A DNA stretch of 64,000 bases, from the NCBI GenBank assembly GCA_030066775.1, contig JASJAY010000002.1, forward strand, positions 1 to 64,000, written 5' to 3'. Both the position numbers and the translations under genes were made by a program. This DNA comes from Planctomycetota bacterium. Its GTDB lineage: Bacteria; Planctomycetota; PLA2; JAEUHO01. How positions within the stretch are numbered: position 1 is the first letter of the stretch; each line of letters opens with the position of its first letter. Below, piece by piece: positions 20,519-29,735 of the stretch. The notes under the pieces are model-generated. The model did not search any database and was not told the DNA's origin. It was given only the letters and a program-made list of their open reading frames with translations.

Positions 20519-21166
20519 TTACCAGGTGACGGGCAGGTCGCGTACGGCGCGAACGCGTTCGAGGTAGGCGTCGCGCGGCATCTCGAGCGTGCCGAACTGC
20601 TTCAGGTGCTCCGTCGTGAACTGCACGTCGAGCAGCTCGAAGCCGCGCCCACGCAGGTGCTCCACGAGCTTCACGAGCGCCAGCTTCGACATGTCGCGCT
20701 CGCGGTGGAACATCGACTCGGCGGCAAAGCCGCCGCCGAAGGCCACCCCGTAGATCCCGCCGACGAGCCGGTCCTCGCGCCAGACCTCCAGGCTGTGGGC
20801 GTGGCCGGCGCGGTGCATCGCCACGTAGCAGGCGACCATCTGCTCGTGGATCCAGCACCCGTCGGGCCGGCCTTCCGTGCAGCCGCGCATGACGGCTTCG
20901 AACGCGCTGTCCAGGCGGATCTCGACGTCGCTCGTGCGGAGGGTGCGTGCGAGTCGCCGCGGGACGTGGAACCGCTCATCTAGGGGTAGCACCGTGCGCG
21001 GCTCGGGGGACCACCAGAGCACGGGCATGCCCGCGTCGAACCAGGGGAAGATGCCGTGGCGGTAGGCCTCGAAGGCGGCCTCGGGATCGAGCTCCAGGGT
21101 GACCGCCACGAGGTCCTGTCCGGGCGGAAGCACGACCTGTGACCAGCGCACCATGGGATCGCTCAC
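20519..21166 (-). CDS. aat: Leucyl/phenylalanyl-tRNA-protein transferase
   Basis: The 215-residue protein has the family signature: YRHGIFPWFDAGMPVLWWSP, RTVLPLDERFH, the EGRPDGCWI region and GGIYGVAFGGGFAAESMFHRERDMSKLAL, ending DVQFTTEHLKQFGT. It transfers Leu or Phe from tRNA to proteins with N-terminal Arg or Lys, marking them for the N-degron pathway with ClpS/ClpAP. Length is normal. No clp genes are nearby. Confidence 0.97.
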   Translation of the reverse strand: MSDPMVRWSQVVLPPGQDLVAVTLELDPEAAFEAYRHGIFPWFDAGMPVLWWSPEPRTVLPLDERFHVPRRLARTLRTSDVEIRLDSAFEAVMRGCTEGRPDGCWIHEQMVACYVAMHRAGHAHSLEVWREDRLVGGIYGVAFGGGFAAESMFHRERDMSKLALVKLVEHLRGRGFELLDVQFTTEHLKQFGTLEMPRDAYLERVRAVRDLPVTW

Positions 21167-21369
21167 GGAAACGGCCCTTCCGGCCTCGTGCCCGGGGGCC
21201 GTGCGTTAGGGGACTTTACGCCGAGAAGCCAGTCTAACGCCTTGTTCGCCCGTGGCTTGCGTCCGATCCGACCGCAGCGCCGTCCTTGCTCATCGCGGTT
21301 CGCCTCCCTACGCTCTTGCCATACGGACGAGTGTTGTCGGGTGGGACCGGCTTCACGGTGGAGATGGAC

Positions 21370-22389
21370 ATGCAGGTTCTTGTGACGCGAGCCATGGCTC
21401 GCGCGAGGGTGGCACTGCCCCTCGTTGCCTCGCTTGCACTGATCGTGGCCGTCGGCGGTTGCAGCGCACCCGTCGCCGCGCGGACGACAGCAGCACCTGT
21501 CTACGTGCCGGAGTCGATCGCCGACGCCGGACGCGGCGACTGGGAGACCGGACCCAGCGCACGCGAGCAGGCGTACCAGGGCGGCACCATTCGTGCGGCC
21601 TCGGCGCCCACCGTGGTGCCCGTGCGCTACGACACGACGCGCGCGCCGACCTACACCACGACGGTGCCGGCGACCTTCAACGACGACATCCCGCCGCCGC
21701 CGCCGCCGCCGCCGGCGTCCGACCTGAGCGTCAGCGACCTGCAGGCGCCGCCGCCCGCGGGCGCCACCGCCCCCGCGCCGGTCTTCGTCGGTCCGTCGAC
21801 GAGCATCGCCGATCCCTGCGCACCGTGTCCGCCCGCCGCGGCTCCGGCGCCGATCAGCTCCTGCAACCTGCCGTGCACCGAAGGCACGAGCATGTGGCAC
21901 ATCCGCGGTCTCGGCGGCTTCGTCGTCTACGAGGGCGATGACCCCGGTGACAACTGCGGCTACTGGGGCGTCGACTTCGGTCGCACCTTCTGCGGCTGCT
22001 GGGGTCTCGACGTCTTCTACCGCTGGAACAGCGGCACGTTCGATCGCGCCACCGCGCTCGGCCCCGCCGAGGACGGCGGCGACTGGCACCACTTCGGCGT
22101 GAAGATCACCTACGAGGGGCAGTTCGCCACGAACTCGCGTCTCTTCTGGTGGGTCGGGCTCGGCCCCGAGTACTTCACCACCGACGGCTACGACGATGAC
22201 GACTCGGGCTTCGGCGTCTACGCCGAGGCCGGCATCGGCTACTTCGTGAACCGCAACTTCCGCATCCGGGCCGGCGTCGGCATCCACGGCGTGGACACGG
22301 ACGTGGGTCGCGAGAACCCGGCCGACGACGGCGAGAAGCGCTGGCTCTGGATCATCGGCCCGCACATCGGCGTCGAGGTCAACTTCTAG
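21370..22389 (+). CDS. Outer-membrane lipoprotein with proline-rich linker and beta-barrel-like C-terminus
   Basis: The preferred start is ATG 21370, six bases after GGTGGAG; the open frame extends to 21286. The 339-residue product has a signal peptide and a lipobox-like AVGGC, a low-complexity region with eight consecutive prolines, then a domain of about 165 residues whose alternating aromatic strands (WGVDFGRTFCGCWGLDVFYRW, FGVYAEAGIGYFVNRNFRI) and final IGVEVNF resemble an outer-membrane beta-barrel. Six cysteines before and at the start of this domain could form disulfides. Function unknown. Confidence 0.65.
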   Translation: MQVLVTRAMARARVALPLVASLALIVAVGGCSAPVAARTTAAPVYVPESIADAGRGDWETGPSAREQAYQGGTIRAASAPTVVPVRYDTTRAPTYTTTVPATFNDDIPPPPPPPPASDLSVSDLQAPPPAGATAPAPVFVGPSTSIADPCAPCPPAAAPAPISSCNLPCTEGTSMWHIRGLGGFVVYEGDDPGDNCGYWGVDFGRTFCGCWGLDVFYRWNSGTFDRATALGPAEDGGDWHHFGVKITYEGQFATNSRLFWWVGLGPEYFTTDGYDDDDSGFGVYAEAGIGYFVNRNFRIRAGVGIHGVDTDVGRENPADDGEKRWLWIIGPHIGVEVNF

Positions 22390-22688
22390 CCGGGAAGCCC
22401 ATGGCACGACGCCTCCCCCATCCCCGAGACCGGTCCCGCTGCCGCCCCCGCGGCGATGTTCACCGTTCTCGACATCTGATGCGCCGGGTGAACGGGGCAT
22501 GACGCCCTGATCGCACCCGGCCATCTGTGCACGCCCTACGCAACTACCTGGAAATCAACGATTAACGCTGTCTTCGCTGCTTCCGCGACCCCCTCGGCAT
22601 GGCATGGCCTGGGATGTGCCATAGGAGGGGTGCCCGGCCGCCCGGACGTCAGGTCCGGTACCGCGAAGGGCTTCGAAGGATCGGGATC

Positions 22689-24803
22689 ATGAGAATCAAG
22701 CACCTTGTCATCGGACTCGCGTTCCTGACGATCGCAGGCTGCGGTTGCGGCGACTCCGGACCGTCCAGCCCCTCGGCAACCACGCCGGCGTACTCGATCT
22801 CCATCGAGGTGCCGCCGTGCGAGTTCCCGTGCACGCCGGAAACGCAGCAGGAATGCCTGATCGACGTCGTCTTCGCGATCGACGACTCGGAGTTCATGAA
22901 CCGCCCGTTCGGCATGACGGCCGGCCTGCCGCAGGTGCCGCAGGGCGACAGCCGCAGCCGCAGCGTCGTCGCGCAGCGCATCTTCGCGGACACGCAGGCG
23001 CGCCTGCTCGCGAAGATCAACGAGGCGAAGCAGAACGGCCTGATCCCCCAGGACGTGATCATCGATCTCGCCTTCGCCGTGGTGCGCTACGAGGACTTCG
23101 GCGGCACGACGGTCCCCTACCAGGGCGAGCCGGGCACGATCGACGCCGGCGCGCGTCCCTACTTCCTCCAGATGCCGCTCTTGCGTGAGCTCCACCCGAG
23201 CTTCGGTGTGAACTTCGCCCAGGCGCTGGTCGAGTCGACCCCGCTCAACAACGGCAATCCCGTCGTGACGGCGGGCACGCCGCCGCGCCAGGACCCCCAG
23301 TCGGCGATCGAGATGCTGCACCAGGTGGCGACCGGTGCCGGTATCGACGGCAACCTCGCAAACGGTACCGTCGACAACGGCCCGCCCTGCAGCCCCACGG
23401 CAAAGGGCACGGTGGCAGGCAGCTTCACGGACGTCCCGGCGGTGACCTACGCCGCCAACGGCCAGGACCCGCAGGATGCAAACCGGCCGCTCTTCCTCGT
23501 CCAGGACGAGAACGGCGCCGGCGTGCAGACCTGCATCTCGAGCGGCAACGAGGGCGGCGTCGGCTTCCGCCCGAACTCGCTGCGCTGGGTCATCTTCGCG
23601 AGCGACATCGCGACGGTCGCGCCCTTCCGCGACTCGAACGGCCAGCCGGCCGACCCGGCCTCGAACGCCGATGCCGCAACGGTGAGCACCCCCGAGGGCT
23701 CCGTGCCGGCCACCGCGTTCGACGGCGTGACGGGCCGCTACGGCGCCGCAGGCATGATGCCCGTGCCGCCGGTCGGGACCGCGACGTTCTCGCCGGCCTA
23801 CGCCGCGGGCGTCGAGCAGACCGTGAACGAGCTCGTCGGCGCCGGCATCGAGGTCATGGCCCTCGGCGCCGGTGGCGCGCAGCCGGGCCAGACCAAGCCC
23901 AACGTGCCCCCCGCCAACGACCCCGATCCGAACCGCGAGCCGGCGATCATCGCGCCCAGCGCCCCGGACTTCACGCCCTTCACGATGGAGAGCGCGATCT
24001 CGATCCTCACGGGCTCCGAGGTGACCGACGAGACGACCCCGGCCAACCCGGGTCCCTTCCCCGCCGTGTTCAACCTCGGCACCGTCGGTGCGGTGGACCT
24101 ACTCAACCAGGATCCGATCGTGCCCACGATGTCGGCAACGATCGTCAACGACGACCTGATCGACGCGCTCATCGAGCGCATCGTCGCGCGCATCGCCGAG
24201 AAGGAGCCGACGCAGATGCCGGGCGACTGCCCGCAGCTGCCCGAGCTCACGGCGAGCATCACGATCACGCTGAACGAGTCGCAGGGCGACGGTACGGACA
24301 ACTACTTCCGTGCGACGGCGCCCGTGACGCCCGTCTCGCTGACGATCCCCTCGTACTACCGGGACACGGTGACGAACGAGATCTTCACGGTCGACGCCGG
24401 TGGGAACCGCGTACCGCTGGCGGCCGTGCCCGCCCCGGTTCGCGTCCAGCTGGCAGACAACATCGCGTACCTCTTGCGCGATCCGAACCTGCTGCTCGGC
24501 AACAACCCGCTGCCGCTCGACATGCTCTCGTTCAACGTGAACGCGGTGGAGCAGAGCATCTCGAACGACACGACCGAGAACGCACAGCGCGTTGCGACGC
24601 TCCGCACGAAGCTGCCCGCGTTCCTCTCGAGCGGCCAGGTGACGATCCAGGCCCAGCGCATCCCGGCGAACCCGAATCTGCGTAATGCAGTCCTGCTCCC
24701 GGGGGCGTCTTCTGGTTACTGCCTCATCTACCAGGAGGTGACGGGCGGTATCGGCCCGTTCCCGGAGGAGCGCGTCGGCGCGACCTGCCCCGCTCAGCCG
24801 TAG
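22689..24803 (+). CDS. Large lipoprotein with von Willebrand A-like segment
   Basis: The 704-residue protein starts at ATG 22689, with GAAGGA upstream. The signal peptide ends in a lipobox (LTIAGC). Near residue 55 the sequence CLIDVVFAIDDSEFM resembles the first strand and MIDAS D-x-S-x-S loop of a VWA domain, although the last serine is Phe. Later segments (SLRWVIFASDIATV, GIEVMALGAGG) fit the inner strands of such a fold. The rest is predicted extracellular beta structure. It may be a surface adhesion or binding protein (inference). No close family recognised. Confidence 0.65.
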   Translation: MRIKHLVIGLAFLTIAGCGCGDSGPSSPSATTPAYSISIEVPPCEFPCTPETQQECLIDVVFAIDDSEFMNRPFGMTAGLPQVPQGDSRSRSVVAQRIFADTQARLLAKINEAKQNGLIPQDVIIDLAFAVVRYEDFGGTTVPYQGEPGTIDAGARPYFLQMPLLRELHPSFGVNFAQALVESTPLNNGNPVVTAGTPPRQDPQSAIEMLHQVATGAGIDGNLANGTVDNGPPCSPTAKGTVAGSFTDVPAVTYAANGQDPQDANRPLFLVQDENGAGVQTCISSGNEGGVGFRPNSLRWVIFASDIATVAPFRDSNGQPADPASNADAATVSTPEGSVPATAFDGVTGRYGAAGMMPVPPVGTATFSPAYAAGVEQTVNELVGAGIEVMALGAGGAQPGQTKPNVPPANDPDPNREPAIIAPSAPDFTPFTMESAISILTGSEVTDETTPANPGPFPAVFNLGTVGAVDLLNQDPIVPTMSATIVNDDLIDALIERIVARIAEKEPTQMPGDCPQLPELTASITITLNESQGDGTDNYFRATAPVTPVSLTIPSYYRDTVTNEIFTVDAGGNRVPLAAVPAPVRVQLADNIAYLLRDPNLLLGNNPLPLDMLSFNVNAVEQSISNDTTENAQRVATLRTKLPAFLSSGQVTIQAQRIPANPNLRNAVLLPGASSGYCLIYQEVTGGIGPFPEERVGATCPAQP

Positions 24804-24854
24804 CCCCGAGGGCTACAGCCGACGGGGAGATCGATCCCCTTCCTTGCAGGATCT

Positions 24855-24881
24855 GGCCGCCGGGCGCGTTGCCCGGCGGCC
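24855..24881 (+). terminator. Perfect 11-bp hairpin after the VWA-like lipoprotein gene
   Basis: GGCCGCCGGGC (24855-24865) pairs with 24871-24881 around a 5-nt loop, 52 bp after the stop at 24803, and is followed by the weakly U-rich CGCTTCAATT. A smaller GGGGA/TCCCC hairpin precedes it. The two together probably end transcription before the next lipoprotein gene. Confidence 0.65.
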
Positions 24882-25090
24882 GCTTCAATTCAGGGCCGAC
24901 GGTGCGCCCGGCGTGAGCGAAACCACACGCGGCGGCCCGGGAGCCCGGATCCGCGCGGGCTTCACAGGTCTTAAGGGCCGACGCGGCAGGCGGTTGCAGC
25001 GCTCGCATGCGGGGGGATCATGGGGCACGACCCGTGCAGGGGGGTAACGCACGGGCCTCCGGTAACCCCTGTACTTCGAAGGCACTCCCC

Positions 25091-27430
25091 ATGACACGCA
25101 ACCTGCATCGATTCTCCCGCCGGGCTCCCGTTCTGCTCGCCCTGCTCGCGCTCAGCCTGGGCGCCTGTGGCGGCGGCGGCGGTGGCGGCGGCGGTGGTGG
25201 CGGCGGCGGCTCGGCCGTCCCGACCGCGGCCTGGGTCGCGCCGGCCGGCAGCCTGGCAATCCTCGCCGGCACCTCGAGCCCGGTCACGATCGTCACGAAC
25301 GACGACGGCGCGGCGACGGTCACGATCCACAGCGACGTGGACGGCAACCTCGCCACCCAGGGCGACCAGGTCCAGCTGGCCGGGCCGACGGGGCAGTCCG
25401 GTGGCGCCAACGCCGTCATCAACGTGAGCACCGCGGGCCTCGTGGCGGGCACGTACACGGTGTTCATCCGCATCGTGGACAGCGACAACCCCGCCGTCGA
25501 GGTCCCGCTCGGCGGCACGCTCGTGGTCTACAACGGGTTTGCAGCCGCGCGGAACGTGGTCGGCGGCTTCCTGCCGCGCAACCGCGTCGCTCTCTCCGGC
25601 GGCTTCGTGTTCGTCACGATCGGCGAGGCCGAGAACGGCAACGTCAACTACGGCGGCAACGGCACCGCGACCGAGGCCGTCATGGGCGTGATCGACCTCG
25701 CCAACCCGGCGGCGTTCGCCCCCAGCACCGTCACCGCGGATGTGACCGGCACGAACGCGACGTCGGGTGTGCCGCACGCCGGCAACGCGTTCGGCGGCGT
25801 CTTCGCGTGGCCCGTCCGTGAGCAGGACCAGGGCAACGTGAACGCCGATGCCGACTCGATGGACCAGGTGCTCGCGTTCGTGGACGCCAACGTCTCGGTC
25901 ACGCCCGTGCTGAACACCCTGGGCGGCGTCGGCCCGATCTTCTACGCGGATCCGCTCAGGATCGTCGTCTCCATCGACGAGACCCAGGACGGTGTGGCCA
26001 TGCCGGACCCCAACGGCGACGGCATCGGCGACGTGTTCTACGCCGCGCTCGACACGACCTCCCCGGGTGCTGCGCTGGCGCAGTACAGCCCCTGGTTCGC
26101 GCCGAGCCCTCCCGGCAACGCGGCCCTCGTGGCTGACGGGCCCGGTGCGGTGGCGTTCCTCGTCGACGAGGCGCAGCAGCTCGTGGGCTTCGACTTCAAC
26201 GGCGACGGCGACGCGGCGCCCGCGGACATCCTGATCGGCGTCTCGAACCTGGCCACGCCCGCACCAGGCTTGAACCCCTTCCTTGCGTTCGCGGGCGCCC
26301 CGGCACTCGGGGGCGGCGGCGCCGCCATCGACGCCACGGCGGCGTTCACCGTGCAGGACGCCAATCCGTTCATCGATGCGCTGTACTACGTGAACGAGCC
26401 GACCACGGGCGCGGCACCCACCGACGTGAACCTCGATACGGACGCGCTGGACGTGGTTCCGGCGATCTGGCGCTGGGACACCGGCATGAACACCGGCGTG
26501 CAGACGGTGATGGCCGTCGGCGCGGCGCCGGCCGGCGCGCTCACGGCCAACCCGGGGGCGACGACCGCGATCATCGACGGGTCGCGCTTCTTCTTCGAGG
26601 CCCAGGAGGGCGGTCGCAGCGGACAGGTGCAGGGCAGCAACGGCGACGGTGACGGCACCGACACGCGCATCCTGTTCTGGTACGACCTGAACGTGCCCGG
26701 GGTCGCCAGCAGCAACCTCACGTTCAACAACATGCCGGGCGTGACGCTCTTCGGCCTGACCCTGGACGGCGGCTCGATCGTCAAGGCGACGCCGGGCCGG
26801 CTCGTGGTCGTCGCCAACGAGGCCACCAACCAGGACCTCAACAACGACGGCGACACGCTCGACAGCGTCTTGCTCATCATCGACACCACGACCGCGACGC
26901 CCACCGTGCACATGCCCGGCAACGGACTCGTCACGGGCCTCGTGCCCTTCGACAACACGGGCCTCGCCACGCGCGGCAACATCCCGGCGACGGGCGTGAG
27001 CGACAACATGGGTGTCGTCGTCCAGGTCAAGGAAGGCGGGAACAACGGGATCCTGAACGGCGACGGCGACAACACGGACACGCTGCTCGGCTACGTCTCG
27101 TTCGCGGCGCCCGGCGCGATGCAGGTGCTCGATGCCGGCGGCGACCAGGTGACCCTGGACGGCGGCCGCATCGCGGCCACCGTGGCCGAGACCTACACGG
27201 CCGATGACGCCCTCGATGGGTTGGCCAACGGCGCGGCCGGCTTCGCGCTGCGCGTGTGGGACACCTCGGGCAACGTGCTCGCGTCCGGGATCCCGTCGGC
27301 GCAGCAGTCGATCCCCGTCACCGACGGCGGCGGCTTCTGGGTCTACTACCGCGACGAGGTGATCGAGGGCGCCGACCTGAACGGCGACACGGACCAGCTG
27401 GACCTCGTCTACGCGCTCCTCGCCCTGTAA
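25091..27430 (+). CDS. Large lipoprotein with poly-Gly linker and Asp/Asn-rich metal-binding-type repeats
   Basis: The 779-residue protein starts at ATG 25091. The lipobox LSLGAC is followed by 14 consecutive glycines. The body contains many D-x-N-x-D-x-D-like loops (DFNGDGDAAPADI, NGDGDNTDT, DLNNDGDTLD, DLNGDTDQLD, DPNGDGIGD) of the kind that bind Ca2+ in dockerin/EF-hand-like repeats, spaced along a beta-propeller-like secreted protein. It is probably exposed on the cell surface. Function unknown. It converges on the next gene with a 6-bp gap. Confidence 0.7.
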   Translation: MTRNLHRFSRRAPVLLALLALSLGACGGGGGGGGGGGGGGSAVPTAAWVAPAGSLAILAGTSSPVTIVTNDDGAATVTIHSDVDGNLATQGDQVQLAGPTGQSGGANAVINVSTAGLVAGTYTVFIRIVDSDNPAVEVPLGGTLVVYNGFAAARNVVGGFLPRNRVALSGGFVFVTIGEAENGNVNYGGNGTATEAVMGVIDLANPAAFAPSTVTADVTGTNATSGVPHAGNAFGGVFAWPVREQDQGNVNADADSMDQVLAFVDANVSVTPVLNTLGGVGPIFYADPLRIVVSIDETQDGVAMPDPNGDGIGDVFYAALDTTSPGAALAQYSPWFAPSPPGNAALVADGPGAVAFLVDEAQQLVGFDFNGDGDAAPADILIGVSNLATPAPGLNPFLAFAGAPALGGGGAAIDATAAFTVQDANPFIDALYYVNEPTTGAAPTDVNLDTDALDVVPAIWRWDTGMNTGVQTVMAVGAAPAGALTANPGATTAIIDGSRFFFEAQEGGRSGQVQGSNGDGDGTDTRILFWYDLNVPGVASSNLTFNNMPGVTLFGLTLDGGSIVKATPGRLVVVANEATNQDLNNDGDTLDSVLLIIDTTTATPTVHMPGNGLVTGLVPFDNTGLATRGNIPATGVSDNMGVVVQVKEGGNNGILNGDGDNTDTLLGYVSFAAPGAMQVLDAGGDQVTLDGGRIAATVAETYTADDALDGLANGAAGFALRVWDTSGNVLASGIPSAQQSIPVTDGGGFWVYYRDEVIEGADLNGDTDQLDLVYALLAL

Positions 27431-27436
27431 CGCGCT

Positions 27437-28159
27437 CTAGCGCACGCCGCTCGATCGCGATCCCACGTACCCCGGGATCGCGATCAGCAGGAACCCGGCC
27501 ATCCCGATCCAGAACCCGGGTGCGAACGCATCCCCGACGCGCTCGGCGAGCTGGGCGAAGGTCAGGTGGTCCACGTAGTCGCGCACGTGCGTGCACGGCA
27601 GCGTCAACCCGTGGACGAACGCCAAGAGCGCCTGGGCTGCGACGGTGCTCTCGACCGCGCCCAGCTGCCGATCGGCCGGGCGTCGGAACACGAGCATGGC
27701 GCAGACGACGCACCAGGCGATGCCCGTCTCGAGGCTGCCGAGGAGCTTCGGGAAGAAGGGCCGGTAGTCGCTCTGGAGGTACAGCGCCTCGAGCACGACG
27801 ACCCCGAGCGTGAGCAACCAGAGCAGGGCGCCGGCCGCGCGCCGATGCCGGCGCGCCATGAGGAGCCCCAGGATCCAGAACGGCACGAGCGCGTAGGCGT
27901 AGATCGGACGCCGGCGCCAGAGCGCTTCGGCGCCGCCGCCCGCACCCGCACCGAGCGATTCCATGACCCCGCGCCCGACCTCGACGGCGGGCGTGCGCTG
28001 CCGGCTCCCCTCGCCCACCAGGATGACCTGGCCGGCGGTGGGGACCCACGTACCGGGCAGGAACGGACGCCCCGTCTTCCACGCGAACGCCGGCAGCGCG
28101 GCGCTGACGACGACGAGCAGGATCCCGATCCACTGCAGGCGGCGGAGGGCGGTGGGCAT
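27437..28159 (-). CDS. Polytopic membrane protein of unknown function
   Basis: The 240-residue protein starts at ATG 28159, 15 bp after the MlaF-MlaE fusion. Hydrophobic segments occur near residues 9-27, 90-102, 110-130, 140-160 and 215-232. The loop after the first helix (TGRPFLPGTWVPTAGQVILVG) would be outside the membrane. A CTHVRDYVDHLTFAQLAERVGDAF segment may be amphipathic. The tight spacing suggests it belongs to the same lipid-transport operon. No known family recognised. Confidence 0.6.
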   Translation of the reverse strand: MPTALRRLQWIGILLVVVSAALPAFAWKTGRPFLPGTWVPTAGQVILVGEGSRQRTPAVEVGRGVMESLGAGAGGGAEALWRRRPIYAYALVPFWILGLLMARRHRRAAGALLWLLTLGVVVLEALYLQSDYRPFFPKLLGSLETGIAWCVVCAMLVFRRPADRQLGAVESTVAAQALLAFVHGLTLPCTHVRDYVDHLTFAQLAERVGDAFAPGFWIGMAGFLLIAIPGYVGSRSSGVR

Positions 28160-28174
28160 CCGAGAAAGGGTGCG

Positions 28175-29725
28175 TCAGAACTCGAGGAACGCGAAGAAGG
28201 CGTGCACCGCAAGCACGAGGAGCAGGGCGCGAAGCAGCGTCTTGTGGATCCCCTTCACGACCTGGCCCGGCTCGTACTTCGGTGAGGTGCCCGTCCGGAA
28301 CGCGACGAGCGCCACCCCCAGGGCGGACACCCCCACCTTGGCGACCAGCCAGCCGGCGTGCGCCCACTCGACCTCGCGAACGAAGGACTCATGGAAGTAC
28401 CGCGCGGACCACCCGGGATGCATCGCGAGGAACACGACCATCGAGGTGACGTAGGCCAGCGCCACCGCGAGCACGGTGGCCAGGCACGCCGCGATGAGCT
28501 GGCCGCTCGCGGTCGGCCACAGGAGATGGCGACGTGGGGAGATGCAGAGCAGCCGCAGCGCGTCCACCTGCCGCGTGAAGCTCATGTGGCCGAGCTGAGC
28601 CGCGGCCGCGGCACCCAGCTTGGCAGCCAGCAGCACCGAGACCATCAGGGGAATGCCGATGCGGGTGTAGATCAGCCCCATGCCGGCCAGCAGATCGTCC
28701 TGGATGAGCGGCTCCGCGTACTCGCGCTCCGGCAGCTGCTCGAACAGGAAGTACGTGCCGGTGAAGCTGACCAACATGGCCGAGATGGCGATGAAGAGCG
28801 CCACCCCGGGGCCGAGGTCGCGTTTGAGCGCCTTGCGAACGCGCGGGCCGTCGATGGCGTGCGCGGCGCGCAGCCACGCCAGCGGGACCAGCACGAGCGA
28901 CAGGGCGTCGACCAGGGTGTCGACGGTGCCGACCGCGAGGCGCTGCCAGCCGACGCCGAGGCGCTGCCACCAGGAGAGCCGCGGACGTCGCGTGCCGGCT
29001 CCCGTCGTCGGGGCGGTCTCGAGCGCGGCGCGCAGCCGCTCGAACGAGGCGGGCGACGGATCGAGGCGCACGGCACGGCGCACTTCCGGATCGAGGAAGA
29101 GCACGACGTCGGCCTCGCCCTCGAAGGCGGCATAGTCGTGCGTCACGACCAACGTGAGCCGTCGATGCGAGTCCGCGATCGCGGACACCACCTGCTTCTT
29201 CGCGGCCGGGTCGAGTCCCGTGGTGGGCTCGTCGTAGATCAGGACCCCGGCGCCGCGTAGGAGCGTGCGCGCGATGGCGATTCGCATCTGCTCGCCGCCG
29301 GAGCACTGCGGGATGGGTCGGCGGGGATCGACGTGGTCGAGGCGCAGGGTGCGAGTGACCTCTGCGCGCGCCGCCGGGTCCGCCGAGCCGAAGCGCAGGT
29401 TCTGTGCGACGGTCAGGTCGTCGAAGAGGCCGAGGGCGTTCAGCTGGAACACGGCGCCCAGGCGTGCGTCGCGCGCCTCGGGCTCGAGGTCGAGCAGCTC
29501 GGTGCCTTGGAGGCGAGCGGATCCCCCGATCTCGACGCCGGGCGTATCGCGACCGACGAAGCCGAGCAGGAGGTTCACGAAGAGGCTCTTGCCCGAGCCG
29601 GACGGCCCCACGATCAACACGCGGTCGCCTTCGTGGAACGTGAAGCTGCTGGGCCCGAGCAGCTCGCGGCCCCCGACCGCAACGGCCAGGTCCCGTACCT
29701 CCAGCAGGGGCGCGCCGGTGCTCAT
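28175..29725 (-). CDS. Fused MlaF-type ATPase and MlaE-type permease (lipid-transport ABC protein)
   Basis: The 516-residue protein joins two parts usually encoded separately. Residues 1 to about 245 are an ABC ATPase with Walker A GPSGSGKS (40-47), signature CSGGEQ (141-146) and Walker B VLIYDEPTTGLDP. Residues about 290-516 are hydrophobic and resemble MlaE permeases (GMGLIYTRIGIPLMVSVLLAAKLGAA and a LLCISPRRHLLWP loop). The known system moves phospholipids between inner and outer membranes through MCE proteins. The neighbouring anchored protein (29736-30815) is the likely MCE partner. Confidence 0.8.
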   Translation of the reverse strand: MSTGAPLLEVRDLAVAVGGRELLGPSSFTFHEGDRVLIVGPSGSGKSLFVNLLLGFVGRDTPGVEIGGSARLQGTELLDLEPEARDARLGAVFQLNALGLFDDLTVAQNLRFGSADPAARAEVTRTLRLDHVDPRRPIPQCSGGEQMRIAIARTLLRGAGVLIYDEPTTGLDPAAKKQVVSAIADSHRRLTLVVTHDYAAFEGEADVVLFLDPEVRRAVRLDPSPASFERLRAALETAPTTGAGTRRPRLSWWQRLGVGWQRLAVGTVDTLVDALSLVLVPLAWLRAAHAIDGPRVRKALKRDLGPGVALFIAISAMLVSFTGTYFLFEQLPEREYAEPLIQDDLLAGMGLIYTRIGIPLMVSVLLAAKLGAAAAAQLGHMSFTRQVDALRLLCISPRRHLLWPTASGQLIAACLATVLAVALAYVTSMVVFLAMHPGWSARYFHESFVREVEWAHAGWLVAKVGVSALGVALVAFRTGTSPKYEPGQVVKGIHKTLLRALLLVLAVHAFFAFLEF

Positions 29726-29735
29726 GAGCCGGCCC

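Noticed and set aside
22390-22688. Possible gene or RNA in the 299-bp gap before the VWA-like lipoprotein.
   Set aside because: No ORF with a convincing start, no tRNA-like fold and no strong hairpin were seen; it is treated as promoter and leader.
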